DNA of 64,000 bases from QKMZ01 sp012965515 (GTDB taxonomy: Bacteria > Cyanobacteriota > Vampirovibrionia > Obscuribacterales > Obscuribacteraceae), in NCBI GenBank assembly GCA_937879965.1, contig CALFMP010000036.1, positions 624,354 to 688,353 of the forward strand, written 5' to 3'. Made by a program: the position numbers and the translations under genes. Position 1 is the stretch's first letter, and the number at the start of each line of letters is the position of its first letter. Below are positions 44,438 through 53,854 of this stretch, piece after piece. A model generated the notes under the pieces. That model worked only from the letters and a program-made list of their open reading frames with translations. It made no database searches and was not told the DNA's origin.

Positions 44438-45691
44438 TTGGCCCGGCGACGTTCTTCCATTGTTCTCTCGTTTACTACAATCGCGCTGCTTGCGCCTGGT
44501 TTTGCTTGGGTATCCGAAAGCGCGGTGGCAAAAGGCGCATCGAAGTCATCCGCAATGCCATCTGTCGCACCATCTTTTGACGGCGGTCGTTCCAGTTCCC
44601 ACTCATCGAGCGGTTCTACACCCGGCAGCTCATCAAACAGTTCATCAAACAGTTCATCCAACAGCTCGGTCACTGCCGCTAGTCCATCAGGTAGCTCGGT
44701 CTCTGAATCTATAAGCGCTAGTTTCCCCGACGTAAACGGGCAAACTGATGGTGGAGTCGGGCACAGCACTATGATGCTGAAAATGAAGTCACCGACATTG
44801 CAGGGCAATGCCGTAAGGGAAGGCACCGCAGGCAGTGCAATGAACAAACCGCTGCTCGAAGGGAATGTCCTGCGAGAAACGGCTCCAGATGATGCGTTTG
44901 CTGCGGCTGGCATGGCAAAGACAGAGGTTATGTTGAAGAAGCCGAAGCCGGCCCGCGTTGAGAAGGATGTCTATCGTGCCTGGGTGAACAAGGCCCGTCC
45001 TCAGTTTTCCCTCAAAGCAGATTCCCTGGACCCAATAGCTGTAGTGGAAGTTAAAGGGCAATGGGACAAAGCCGATCGCACACTTAAAAATCTTGGAATT
45101 CAGCATACGACCATCGGCGCCGGACAGCTTAATCAGATCGGATTGAGCAGAACCAAAGTGCTCGTCATTAATTGCGCCGGTACGTTAAACAGAGGCTCGC
45201 TGCAAGCCATTCGTGATTTTGTCGCGCAGGGCGGCTATCTCCTGACCACTGATTGGGCGCTCGATAACATGCTCAAGCAGACGTTTCCGGGCTTTGTGGA
45301 GTGGAATAAGGGCAAGAGCAAAGGCAATGTTGTCGATGCGCAAGTGGTATTGCCGGAGCGCGAGTTTTTCCAGGGGACTGTTTCAAATGCCAGTTGGAAA
45401 CTTGATGAGGAGAGCCAGACCGTTCGTGTACTGCGACCAGACGTGGTGAAGGTGCTTGCAGTGAGTCGTGACTTGGCTACTCTCGATCCAGACAGGCAGG
45501 GGATTCTAGCGGTTTCATTCTCATTCGGGAGAGGAAAAGTGCTTCACCTGGTCGGTCACTTTGACAATAATTCGCTTCCTTTTTTACCTCTCCACCTGCC
45601 TGATCCGGCTCCAGTTATCGGCATTGGGCTTCGTCAAGCGATGGCGGCAAATTTCGTCATATCCGGTCTTGAGCGCAACAACGGTCGCTAA
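44438..45691 (+). CDS. Exported protein with GATase-like C-terminal domain
   Basis: 417 residues from a TTG (AGAGG six to seven bases upstream). A leader covers ~1-32 (SFTTIALLAPGFAW ... SAVA). A Ser/Gly/Asn-rich stretch (~40-95) contains short DNA repeats (catcaaacagtt). From ~205 to 417 the sequence looks like a Rossmann-like class I glutamine-amidotransferase fold: VLVINCAGTL, then RDFVAQGGYLLTTDW and GRGKVLHLVGHFDNN. The nucleophile elbow Cys and the His/Glu pair of true amidotransferases are not obvious, so a non-enzymatic, DUF4159/DUF4350-like role is likelier. Confidence 0.7.
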   Translation: MARRRSSIVLSFTTIALLAPGFAWVSESAVAKGASKSSAMPSVAPSFDGGRSSSHSSSGSTPGSSSNSSSNSSSNSSVTAASPSGSSVSESISASFPDVNGQTDGGVGHSTMMLKMKSPTLQGNAVREGTAGSAMNKPLLEGNVLRETAPDDAFAAAGMAKTEVMLKKPKPARVEKDVYRAWVNKARPQFSLKADSLDPIAVVEVKGQWDKADRTLKNLGIQHTTIGAGQLNQIGLSRTKVLVINCAGTLNRGSLQAIRDFVAQGGYLLTTDWALDNMLKQTFPGFVEWNKGKSKGNVVDAQVVLPEREFFQGTVSNASWKLDEESQTVRVLRPDVVKVLAVSRDLATLDPDRQGILAVSFSFGRGKVLHLVGHFDNNSLPFLPLHLPDPAPVIGIGLRQAMAANFVISGLERNNGR

Positions 45692-45791
45692 GTTAATGGG
45701 ACTAAGCCCTTTCATCTTCTGACAAGCCGAGTTCTGCTAATATTCCGGGTTCAGGAGTCCGGCTGTAGCGATATCCATTCAGGCATTCAAG

Positions 45792-46982
45792 ATGACGAAC
45801 AAGGTCCCTTTGTTTGGTGAGCTTCTGGTCCAATTGGGGTTTCTTAGCCCCGACGATCTGGAAGCGTCTATCAAAGAAGCTGTGCAACTCAGTTTGCCGC
45901 TCGGTCGGTCGCTGGTCTTGTCCAATAAGGTCAGTGAGTCTGACGTCAATTTGACTGTGGCTTTGCAGTCGATGATGAAGATTTGGGATTTGCCGCTGGC
46001 AAAAGCGAAGATGGCCGTTCCACTGGCACGTAAAGAAGGGCTCTCGATTGCCGATGCTCTGGCTCGCCTGGGTTGGCGCACACGCGCTCACAACACGCTC
46101 TCACCGAGCAGTTTGGGCGGGTTGCTTGTTGATTCAGGTCTCGTCACCAGAGAACAGTTGGAAGAGGCACAACACGAAGGGTACAACTCAAATCTTCCGC
46201 TCGGGCGCGTTTTGATTCTCAAAGGTTTAGTATCGCATTCGGTGCTGGCGAAAGTGCTGGAAGTTCAGCGCATGATTCGCGACGGCAATCTTACGTACGT
46301 GAGTGGTGCGAAAGAGTTGCGCAATCAAGCGACTGCAGCAGCAGGTTTGAAGATAAATCCGAAGCAGAAAAGTGGAAGTTATCAAAAACGTTCGATCAGG
46401 CTCGGCGAGTTTCTCATGGTAGCAGGCGTTCTCACTGAGAGCGATTTGATGAATGCTCTGGAACTCGGTCTCGAGCGGCAGCTTACGGTTGGTTCCGCTC
46501 TACTGGAGCTGGGCTTACTCACAGAAAGTGTTCTTGAAATAGCTCTTGTATTGCAGGGTAAAATTCTTGGTGGTGACATCGAATTGCAGACTGGAGTTCG
46601 TGACTTGAGAAAGGCTGCCGGCTTGTCGGAACTTCCCGAAGAGCATGAAGCCGGACCCGAGCAACGCGTTGTAATCGGCGAGCTGCTCAGGAAGTGCGGG
46701 TTGGTCGACGAGACGCAGATCAACAAAGCAATTGAACTAACGGCACGCTATCCATCACTGATAGGAAAAATGTTGGTGGTGGCAGGCGCAATTGACGAAG
46801 CAACCTTGCTCGCCGCCCTGCGCTGCCAATTCCTCATTCGTCATAGGGCAATCACGGTTGTTGACGGAGTGCGTGCACTACAGCATGCTGCTAACAATGA
46901 GATTTCCCTGGACGATTCGCTCGACGAATTGAGAATAAACGTGCCTTACAAACTGCGCCGTGATGTTCGCTTGCCTAGCTGA
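45792..46982 (+). CDS. Protein of four GspE/MshE N-terminal-type repeats, no ATPase
   Basis: 396 residues, soluble. Four repeats of the helical domain found at the N-terminus of type II secretion/type IV pilus ATPases: FGELLVQLGFLSPDDLE (~8), LGGLLVDSGLVTREQLE (~108), LGEFLMVAGVLTESDL (~203) and IGELLRKCGLVDETQI (~294), each followed by a PLGR- or TVGS-like turn. In MshE this domain binds cyclic di-GMP through RLGxx and LGxxL motifs, some of which are visible here. No Walker motifs are present. It may be a second-messenger or protein-binding adaptor. Function is inferred only from the repeat family. Confidence 0.72.
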   Translation: MTNKVPLFGELLVQLGFLSPDDLEASIKEAVQLSLPLGRSLVLSNKVSESDVNLTVALQSMMKIWDLPLAKAKMAVPLARKEGLSIADALARLGWRTRAHNTLSPSSLGGLLVDSGLVTREQLEEAQHEGYNSNLPLGRVLILKGLVSHSVLAKVLEVQRMIRDGNLTYVSGAKELRNQATAAAGLKINPKQKSGSYQKRSIRLGEFLMVAGVLTESDLMNALELGLERQLTVGSALLELGLLTESVLEIALVLQGKILGGDIELQTGVRDLRKAAGLSELPEEHEAGPEQRVVIGELLRKCGLVDETQINKAIELTARYPSLIGKMLVVAGAIDEATLLAALRCQFLIRHRAITVVDGVRALQHAANNEISLDDSLDELRINVPYKLRRDVRLPS

Positions 46983-47321
46983 TAGAAAGACCGACAGTCG
47001 CGAGAAACTTTGTCGAGGAAAATTGTAGAGGCGGCATTCTTGCCGCCTGCGGTCGACGCCATGCGTCGACCCTACAGAAGTCTGACAAGTTGAAGGCCGC
47101 ACCGCATCTGGTGCTGCCCTCCGACCCGAAATGCACGACCAGCGAGCTGTGCACTGAAAGAATGCTAAGCCCGCTACTTATGAGGGGCGGCGTTGTGCCT
47201 TATCCACAATCCCGCTGGTCATGTTGAACTCTGTTCTAAGATTGCCCAACACAAATTGACTGGTACCACAAATATGTCAGTGTTGCGAAAATGTAATCTT
47301 TCCAGTTAACCTTTTGGGTTG
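46983..47321. other. Intergenic region with palindrome pair
   Basis: Convergent gap of 339 bp between the GspE_N-repeat gene and the small TPR gene. Apart from the palindrome pair at 47025-47076 I see no gene or RNA signal in it. Confidence 0.6.
47025..47076. repeat. Intergenic palindrome pair, GGCGGCA plus GGTCGACGCC types (member 2)
   Basis: GAGGCGGCATTCTTGCCGCC is followed at once by GGTCGACGCCATGCGTCGACC. The whole unit is framed by GTAG on the left and CTAC on the right, itself an outer inverted pair. The same two palindromes occur at 55431-55494. Confidence 0.9.
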
Positions 47322-47870
47322 CTACTTCATTGCAGTCCAGCTGCCGGAACGCTTCCACGTTTGTGCGAAGGCGCCGGTATTCGCTTTCAGTAAATCAGCT
47401 TCTTCTTTGCGGTTGGTTTCATAAAGCAAACGCGCATAACTGGCGAGCAAATTGACTAAATCCGGGTGGCTCTCCGGCAAGTGTTGTTGCTTAATAGCGA
47501 GGGCCTGTCTGTAGAATCGCTCGGCATCTTCATGCTTCTTCCAGGAGTGATAGAGCATTGCCAAGTTATTCGCTATAACGGCCACGTCCATGTGGTCTGC
47601 GCCCAGCGTGGTTTCATAAATCCTGAGCAATCGGCGGCACAGAGGCGCAGCCATGGCGTATTTACTTTGCGCCCAGTAAATTTCCGACAACCCTTCGAGT
47701 GAGATGACGAGCTGCTGGCTGCTTTCGCCAAGCGTTTCCGCTTCTTCCAGCGAACTCAACCAGCTCAACTCCGATTGAACGAGCTGACTTTGCAGATACG
47801 CCTGCTGTCCGGCGGTTTTATAGATCTCCCACCGTTTCCTGGCTTCTCTTTGACGATCAGTGTCGTTCAC
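47322..47870 (-). CDS. Small TPR protein
   Basis: 182 residues from a GTG at 47870 with GGAGG ten bases upstream. It is soluble, without a leader. Three to four kinesin-light-chain-type TPRs cover ~55-165 (VAVIANNLAMLYHSWKKHED, AERFYRQALAIKQQHLPESH, LVNLLASYARLLYETNRKEE). Proteins of this type act as adaptors. It stands alone between palindrome-containing gaps, so context gives no partner. Confidence 0.8.
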   Translation of the reverse strand: MNDTDRQREARKRWEIYKTAGQQAYLQSQLVQSELSWLSSLEEAETLGESSQQLVISLEGLSEIYWAQSKYAMAAPLCRRLLRIYETTLGADHMDVAVIANNLAMLYHSWKKHEDAERFYRQALAIKQQHLPESHPDLVNLLASYARLLYETNRKEEADLLKANTGAFAQTWKRSGSWTAMK

Positions 47871-48031
47871 CGAAAAATTACCTCCATTCGATCCCGCGGT
47901 AACGAGTCATTATCTTCGGCATCGCCAATAATTGGAAGTACCGTCTAGCCAAAAATCTTAGCCGCGATTGCCGAAATAGATTAATTGCAAGGGCGAATTG
48001 TTTGCAGTTTGCTTTCGTTTGAAAGGAACGT

Positions 48032-48066
48032 TTAAAAAACAAAGAGGGGGCGCTTTTGCACCCCCT
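48032..48066 (-). terminator. Intrinsic terminator of the 48086-49249 gene
   Basis: Read on the minus strand, GGGGG pairs with CCCCC (48061-48065 with 48046-48050), plus two inner pairs around a four-base loop, followed by a T-rich tract (complement of 48031-48044). It lies 20 bases behind the TPR gene stop. Confidence 0.85.
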
Positions 48067-48085
48067 TCCGCCTACTGTATTGCCA

Positions 48086-49249
48086 TTACTGGGGCTTGAG
48101 TGTTTCTGATGTGTCTTTCAAACCGGTCTTGTTGGTGTCTTGCAGGAAAGTTTCTTCGAAGTAACGATCCGGGTTTTTTGGATCATTCTCGAACTTGATT
48201 TCCTTCGGAAGTGTCGGATCGAAGAATTGTGCACGCTTGATGTCTTCATGTGCGAGGATCGACTTGCCCAGTTTGTGCCATAGGAAAGCTCTTGCCAGAT
48301 AAAAGTTACCTTGGTTTGGATCCAGTCTTAGAGCGTCTTCGAGGCTTGCCATCGCTTCGCCATCCGAGCCCAGTTGCATAAGCGCTTTGGCGCGGTGGTA
48401 GTAGAGCTGAGCGCTGGTTGGGTCTTGTTTGAGCGCATCGTTGTAATCTTCAAGCGCTTCTTTTGCATTCTTCAGCTTGAAGTATTCATGTCCGCGCTTC
48501 TTCAGCAGATCGCTGTTGGTCGGATCGAGTGCCAAAGCCTTGTCATAGTCTTTGAGCGCGTCTTCTGGCTTTTGCAAACCGCTGAATGCGGTGCCGCGAC
48601 TGATGTAGGCCGTGCCGTAATCTGGCGCAATCTGAATGGCGAAATTGTAGTCCTTGATTGCTGCGTCATTGTTGCCCGCATCGATATATGCGTCGGCGCG
48701 CTTCGTGAGGATTTCAGCATCTTTGGGTGAAGCAGAAAGCGCTTTGTTGTATTGTGCGAGTGCCAGGTCGATCTGTCCCTGCGCTCTCAATGAATCGCCC
48801 ATTCCTGCATATGCTTTGGCGAGTTTTGGATCGAGGTTGATCGCTTTTTCAAAGTCTTTGACCGCGCTCACGTGATCGTTGATTTTGACTTCTGCTGAGC
48901 CTCTCCAGAGGTAATTTTCGGCATTGTCGTCATCATATCTGATCGCTTCGCCAAAATCATTGACAGCCAGTTTGTACTGCTTGAGAGCAAAGAAGCATTG
49001 TCCGCGGAGGTTGTAAGCCTTGGCATTTGTTTCTTGCAAACCAATCGCTTCGTCAAACGATTTGATCGCGTCATTGTAGTTTTTCGCTTGCATCGATTGA
49101 ACAGCTTTTTCAAAAGCCGGATTTTGCACCGTGTCGGCAGTCGCGACTGTGGGTGCAAACCCGATTGCTGTCGTTACCAGCAAGCCGAGAGTAAAACTCA
49201 AAGCCAGCTTTTTGAAGTGTTTCATTTGGCTAGTTGCCGTGCTCGACAT
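48086..49249 (-). CDS. Exported TPR-repeat protein
   Basis: 387 residues; GGAGGA is eight to thirteen bases before the ATG. The Sec leader covers ~1-38 (LALSFTLGLLVTTAIGFAP ... ATADT). About eight canonical 34-residue TPRs occupy ~45-325, with signature pieces such as AIKSFDEAIGLQETNAKAYN, AENYLWRGSAEVKINDH and ALAQYNKALSASPKDAEILT. Repeats pack one after another with no other domain. A strong terminator follows, so it is a single-gene unit. It is probably a periplasmic scaffold; the client is unknown. Confidence 0.9.
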   Translation of the reverse strand: MSSTATSQMKHFKKLALSFTLGLLVTTAIGFAPTVATADTVQNPAFEKAVQSMQAKNYNDAIKSFDEAIGLQETNAKAYNLRGQCFFALKQYKLAVNDFGEAIRYDDDNAENYLWRGSAEVKINDHVSAVKDFEKAINLDPKLAKAYAGMGDSLRAQGQIDLALAQYNKALSASPKDAEILTKRADAYIDAGNNDAAIKDYNFAIQIAPDYGTAYISRGTAFSGLQKPEDALKDYDKALALDPTNSDLLKKRGHEYFKLKNAKEALEDYNDALKQDPTSAQLYYHRAKALMQLGSDGEAMASLEDALRLDPNQGNFYLARAFLWHKLGKSILAHEDIKRAQFFDPTLPKEIKFENDPKNPDRYFEETFLQDTNKTGLKDTSETLKPQ

Positions 49250-49319
49250 GAGCTCTTTCCTCCATTATTGGGACTACCCAGCTAGTCCACAGATGAGTGC
49301 ACATTATACAGGCGCAATG

Positions 49320-49787
49320 TCAATGGCAGACATTGGCTCCGCGCTTTTGTAAATATCGTTGGTGATACTCCTCAGCCGGATAAAACTTGGCAGCTGGCGT
49401 AACTTCGGTTGCTATTGGCGCGCGAAACTTGCCGGACTTGCCGAGTGCTTCTATTTTTTCCTTGGCAGCTCTTTCTTGCTCGGGCGAGTAGAAGAAAACC
49501 GCTGTTCTGTACTGTTTGCCCACGTCCGGACCCTGGCGATTTAACTGAGTTGGATCGTGGATGGTGAAGAACTTGTCGAGAAGCTGTTCGTAGGTGACGA
49601 CTGTCGGATCAAATTCGATGTAGATGACTTCGGCGTGCCCGGTGCGATCGCTGCAGACTTGCTCGTATGTCGGGTTGTCCGTTGATCCGCCGCTGTATCC
49701 GACTTTTGTGTCTTTGACTCCTTCCATTGTGCGGAAAGCCTCTTCAACTCCCCAGAAGCAGCCTGCTCCAAACATTGCTTTTTCCAT
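49320..49787 (-). CDS. msrA: Peptide methionine sulfoxide reductase A
   Basis: 155 residues from the ATG at 49787, preferred because AGGGG sits about seven bases upstream and the sequence starts directly with the MsrA core. Catalytic motif GAGCFWGVEEAFR with Cys10, then GYSGGSTDNPTYEQVCSD, HAEVIYIEFDP and YHQRYLQKRG near the C-terminus. MsrA reduces methionine-S-sulfoxide in proteins using thioredoxin. It is the last gene of a same-strand run after gnd and tal-pgi, the sugar-phosphate genes that would supply NADPH, so shared expression would make sense; the 68-bp gap fits an operon. Confidence 0.93.
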   Translation of the reverse strand: MEKAMFGAGCFWGVEEAFRTMEGVKDTKVGYSGGSTDNPTYEQVCSDRTGHAEVIYIEFDPTVVTYEQLLDKFFTIHDPTQLNRQGPDVGKQYRTAVFFYSPEQERAAKEKIEALGKSGKFRAPIATEVTPAAKFYPAEEYHQRYLQKRGANVCH

Positions 49788-49855
49788 TTCTTTTCCCCTT
49801 TTGTTGAACGTTTTGCACATCGTTTTTCAACAAGTGAAACGCGCTCAGGTTGAAC

Positions 49856-50875
49856 TTACGACGCGCCGGACTTCGCTGGCGTGCGATTCATATCTGCATT
49901 TGATTTCAATTCCAGATGCCCGCCGAATTTGAAGCGCATTGCGGAGAGCAAGCGCTCACCAAACGGCTGTTGCTGCCTGGAGCGGAAACGTGTGTACAGG
50001 GCAGCGGATAAAACTTCTGCCGGAACCGCTTGTTCGATCGCGGCTTGAATCGTCCAGCGCCCTTCCCCTGAGTCTTGCACGAACCCGGTATAAGAAGCCA
50101 ATTCTTTGTCTTCTGAAAGTGCCATCGAAGTTAAATCCAATAGCCATGAGCCGACCACGGAGCCTCGTCTCCAGACTTCTGCTACGTCGGCTACGTTGAT
50201 GTCGTAGCGAATGTCTTCAGGCAATTCTTCCGAGTCGGCGCTTGCAAGAATGCTGAATCCTTCTGCGTAAGCCTGCATCAAACCGTATTCAATGCCGTTA
50301 TGTACCATCTTCACGTAGTGTCCTGCACCTACGGGGCCGGCGTGAATATATCCATTTTCTGCACTGTTCTTGAGCTTCTCACGTCCCGGAGTCAGCGATA
50401 CATCACCTTCACCCGGAGCTAGAGTCGCGAAGATTGGTTCGAGTCTTTGGAAGACCTGTTTTTCAGCGCCGATCATCAAGCAGTAGCCGCGGTCTTTTCC
50501 CCACACGCCACCACTTGTTCCGCAGTCTGCGAAGGTTATGCCTTTCTCTTTGAGCATGTGAGCCCGGCGGACATCGTCTTTGAAATACGAGTTGCCGCCG
50601 TCAATGATTGTGTCGCCGGGCTCTAAGATTTCAGAGAGTTCTTGTATCGCGTCTTCGGTGATTTTTCCTGATGGAACCATTACCCAAACTGCGCGTGGTT
50701 TTGCCAATTTCGAGACAAGGTCTTTGTAGCTCGTTGCGGCAGTGGCGCCTTCCTTTTCCAGTTCTTTTCCTGGTTCCGGGTTGCGATCGTAAACGACGCA
50801 TTCATGACCACCAGCCATCAGGCGGCGAACCATATTTGCTCCCATGCGACCTAAACCGACCATTCCTAATTGCAT
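49856..50875 (-). CDS. gnd: 6-phosphogluconate dehydrogenase, short (NAD-type) form
   Basis: 339 residues. The ATG at 50875 is preferred: GAGGGAAG lies just before it and the Rossmann motif GMVGLGRMGANM begins at once. Other marks: the DRN loop after the second strand, GNSYFKDD, and the substrate site GPVGAGHYVKMVHNGIEYG (Lys and Asn of the active site). The length is that of the short GntZ/YqeC-type enzymes, not the ~470-residue NADP form. It oxidises 6-phosphogluconate to ribulose-5-phosphate with CO2 release. It lies between tal-pgi and msrA; zwf is not in the window. Confidence 0.92.
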   Translation of the reverse strand: MQLGMVGLGRMGANMVRRLMAGGHECVVYDRNPEPGKELEKEGATAATSYKDLVSKLAKPRAVWVMVPSGKITEDAIQELSEILEPGDTIIDGGNSYFKDDVRRAHMLKEKGITFADCGTSGGVWGKDRGYCLMIGAEKQVFQRLEPIFATLAPGEGDVSLTPGREKLKNSAENGYIHAGPVGAGHYVKMVHNGIEYGLMQAYAEGFSILASADSEELPEDIRYDINVADVAEVWRRGSVVGSWLLDLTSMALSEDKELASYTGFVQDSGEGRWTIQAAIEQAVPAEVLSAALYTRFRSRQQQPFGERLLSAMRFKFGGHLELKSNADMNRTPAKSGAS

Positions 50876-50894
50876 GAACTTCTTCCCTCGTGTG

Positions 50895-50950
50895 GGGGCG
50901 ATGCCACGCATCGCCCTTTTAACTGTAGGGTCGACGCCATATGTCGACCG
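50895..50950. repeat. Intergenic palindrome pair, GGGGCGATGCC plus GGGTCGACGCC types (member 3)
   Basis: GGGGGCGATGCCACGCATCGCCC (50895-50917) is followed by GTAGGGTCGACGCC and ATGTCGACC (50926-50950). It lies in the gap between tal-pgi and gnd, so it would be within the mRNA if these genes are co-transcribed. Confidence 0.9.
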
Positions 50951-50980
50951 TTCTTATCTGGCCCTACTTCGGTCCTTCCT

Positions 50981-53854
50981 TTACTTCAGCGCTTCTTTTA
51001 CGGCTGCGGTCAGAGCTTTCAGACCTTTGGCGACATCCTTGCTGAGGTGTACGCGCAACGCTCTTCTTCCTCTGTCGTTCAACACTTTTAAATCTCCGGC
51101 TGCTTGCGCTGCTTTAACTATGCCGAAGGTGTACTTCTGCTGCGGAACAGGCAATTCTTCGGTATCGTCGGCGGTGACTTGCAGGAAGACGCCGCTGTTT
51201 GGACCACCTTTGTAGGCTTGACCTGTCGAGTGCAGAAAGCGCGGTCCAAAACCAAGGCAGGTTGCCACTTTCTTGCTATCTCTAATTGCCAATCTTGCAG
51301 CTTGCAATTCATCTTCATGCGCCTTGGTCATTTCGATGTAGCCGAGCAACGCAACATAGTCGTTTGCTTTCGCTCGCGACAAATGAGACTTGAGGAAGGA
51401 CGCGAGTGTTTTTGTTGAACCTGCTCCTGATTCGATTTCTTTTGTATTCTTCTCGTCGGCAAAGAGTTTGATGCCCTCTGCTTCAAAGAACGGTTTCTCT
51501 TCAGGCAGATGACCTGTTTTTTCGTATGCTTCAGTCAGTTCGCGAGTTGCGACCTTACTTGCTTCAACATCCGGTTGGTCGAATGGATTGATTCTGAGCG
51601 AGGCACCCGCAACTGCTGTTGCGATCTCCCAGCGGAAAAATTCCTGACCCAAATTGTAGATATCAGAAACTGAGATGGTGACGACTGAATAGCCTTCTTT
51701 TCTCAGTGCCTCAATATCCTTCTCTTGCTTCGTATCTGGTGCGGGCTCAAAGCGCAAGTATGCAAAGAGTCTGTCTTGTCCATAATGCTCTATCGATGCC
51801 AGTGGTTCTCTGTCGACCGGAATAATGCCTTTACCTGACTTACCGGTTGATTCGGCGATCAGTTGTTCCAGCCATGCACCGAGGTCGCGGATTTTCGGTG
51901 AAGCGATAATAGTGAGCTTGTCTCTCTGTACGCATGCCTCCTCACCCAGGATGACACCGAGAACGATGCCCGGATTTTCTTTTACCGGAACAGTCGCTGC
52001 GCATGCCTGTGCCATTACTTTTGCGCTCTCGAGGAATTTGACTACATCAAGTCCCATCACCGCTGCCGGTACCATGCCGAAATTTGAAAGCGCTGAATAG
52101 CGTCCGCCGATTCCCGGTAATCCCAAGAAAACGTGGCGGAATTTTTTCTTCTCAGCAAGTGCTTGCAGTTTTGATCCTGGATCTGTAACTGCGATCCAGT
52201 GAGAGCCAGCTTTCTCTTCTCCGACAGCCTCAACGGTTTTTTGCCAGAAATACTGTTCGAAGATATTGGGTTCGAGCGTAGTGCCAGACTTAGAAGAAAC
52301 TATGAAAATCGTCTGTTTTACATCGATTGCCTTTTCGGCCGCTTTTACTTGCTGTGGATCTGTCGAATCCAGAACGTGCAATTCCGGATAGCCGGCTTGG
52401 GCTGCGAAAGTGCTACGTAAGACATCAGGACACAAGCTGGAGCCACCCATGCCTAGTAGCAATGCATACTTGAATTTCGCATCTTTGATCTCTTGGGAGA
52501 GCTTTTTCAGCTTCTCGACTTCTGCAAGTTGACTATCAACGATGTTCAACCAATCAAGCCACTTGCTCTCATCTGCACCGGTCCACAATGACGCATCTTT
52601 GTCCCAGAGTTTCTTTGCACTGTTGTCGCTTTGCCAGTTTTTGATAGCATTTTCAACGTTTCCAGAAATATCACCGTTCAGGTCATACTTCATGTTGTTG
52701 AGTAGGGACTTTTTTTCAGATGTCTTCGCCTTTTCCACAGCGTCCAACAGTTTTTTGAATGCATCTGCAAAAAGTTCGACGCCCTGCTCCACCAGTTTGT
52801 CTGTCACTTCCTTCATTGAGATTTTGGATTTTTCGAGGTTGTCCATAACCTCATTGGCTTCCGTGACATTCGCTTCCAGCGTGTTTTTGACGACGCCGTG
52901 ATCTCTAAACGCATCAAAAGTGCTTGGCGGAATGGTGTTGACAGTGTCTTTGCCGATTAATTCGTCGACATAGATGCAGTCGGGGAACGCTGGATTCTTT
53001 GTGCTTGTGCTTGCCCAGAGCAGGCGCTGAGTTTGAGCGCCGTGTTTTTCGAGCTCTTTCCAGCGAGAGTCTTTGAGGATATTCAAATACTTTTGATAGG
53101 CTTGCTTGGCATTTGCAATTGCAACTTTGCCGAGCACTTTGTTGAGTAATGCTTTTTCGTCGCCTTGTGCGGTCTTCAATCTTTCTTCAATCATGCTATC
53201 GATAAGCGTATCGATGCGGCTGACGAAGAAGCTGGCAACGCTGGCGACACTGTGCAAATCGCCGCCGGATTTTTGGAGTTTTTCCAAACCGTCGATGTAT
53301 GCCCAGTGAACAGCCTCGTATGCGTCTTGCGAGAAGAGCAATGTGACGTTGATGTTGATTCCAGCGCCGATCAATTCTTTGATTGCCGGGATGCCTTCTT
53401 TCGTTGCCGGTACTTTGATCATTACATTCGGACGATTGATCCATTTCCAGAGGCGCTTTGCTTCGTCGATGGTGCCTTGTGTGTCGTTGGCGAGGAAGGG
53501 AGAGACTTCCATGCTCACATAGCCGTCACGTTTTTGCGTCTTTTCATAAACTGGTTTGAGAATATCAGCAGCTTTCTGAATGTCTTCGACAGCGATGTGC
53601 TCATAGATGTCCATCGCCTTGAGCTTGCTGTCTTTCTTTAGTTCTTCTAGCTGCTCCGCATAGTCATTGCTGCCTGCGATCGCTTTTTCGAAAATGGCGG
53701 GATTGGACGTCATTCCTTTGAGCCCATCGTCATCGACTAAACGTTTCAGTTCGCCGCTACTCAACAGGCTGCGGCGAATGTAATCGAGCCATACGGATTG
53801 CCCGTGTGACGACAGTTCGCGCAATGGGTTGACTACCTGTTTGGCTGTGTTCAT
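50981..53854 (-). CDS. tal-pgi: Bifunctional transaldolase / glucose-6-phosphate isomerase
   Basis: 957 residues, a known fusion. Residues ~10-370 are transaldolase: SVWLDYIRRSL, GMTSNPAIFEKAI, and the Schiff-base Lys ~147 in VMIKVPATKEG. Residues ~400-950 are glucose-6-phosphate isomerase: LLGMGGSSLCPDV, FIVSSKSGTTLEPN, GIGGRYSALSNFG, then RFLHSTGQAYKGG near the C-terminus. The fusion links the non-oxidative pentose phosphate pathway with glycolysis/gluconeogenesis, and with gnd downstream forms a carbon-flux cluster. The tal domain is the larger AB type common in such fusions. It is transcribed first in the run to msrA. Confidence 0.95.
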   Translation of the reverse strand: MNTAKQVVNPLRELSSHGQSVWLDYIRRSLLSSGELKRLVDDDGLKGMTSNPAIFEKAIAGSNDYAEQLEELKKDSKLKAMDIYEHIAVEDIQKAADILKPVYEKTQKRDGYVSMEVSPFLANDTQGTIDEAKRLWKWINRPNVMIKVPATKEGIPAIKELIGAGININVTLLFSQDAYEAVHWAYIDGLEKLQKSGGDLHSVASVASFFVSRIDTLIDSMIEERLKTAQGDEKALLNKVLGKVAIANAKQAYQKYLNILKDSRWKELEKHGAQTQRLLWASTSTKNPAFPDCIYVDELIGKDTVNTIPPSTFDAFRDHGVVKNTLEANVTEANEVMDNLEKSKISMKEVTDKLVEQGVELFADAFKKLLDAVEKAKTSEKKSLLNNMKYDLNGDISGNVENAIKNWQSDNSAKKLWDKDASLWTGADESKWLDWLNIVDSQLAEVEKLKKLSQEIKDAKFKYALLLGMGGSSLCPDVLRSTFAAQAGYPELHVLDSTDPQQVKAAEKAIDVKQTIFIVSSKSGTTLEPNIFEQYFWQKTVEAVGEEKAGSHWIAVTDPGSKLQALAEKKKFRHVFLGLPGIGGRYSALSNFGMVPAAVMGLDVVKFLESAKVMAQACAATVPVKENPGIVLGVILGEEACVQRDKLTIIASPKIRDLGAWLEQLIAESTGKSGKGIIPVDREPLASIEHYGQDRLFAYLRFEPAPDTKQEKDIEALRKEGYSVVTISVSDIYNLGQEFFRWEIATAVAGASLRINPFDQPDVEASKVATRELTEAYEKTGHLPEEKPFFEAEGIKLFADEKNTKEIESGAGSTKTLASFLKSHLSRAKANDYVALLGYIEMTKAHEDELQAARLAIRDSKKVATCLGFGPRFLHSTGQAYKGGPNSGVFLQVTADDTEELPVPQQKYTFGIVKAAQAAGDLKVLNDRGRRALRVHLSKDVAKGLKALTAAVKEALK

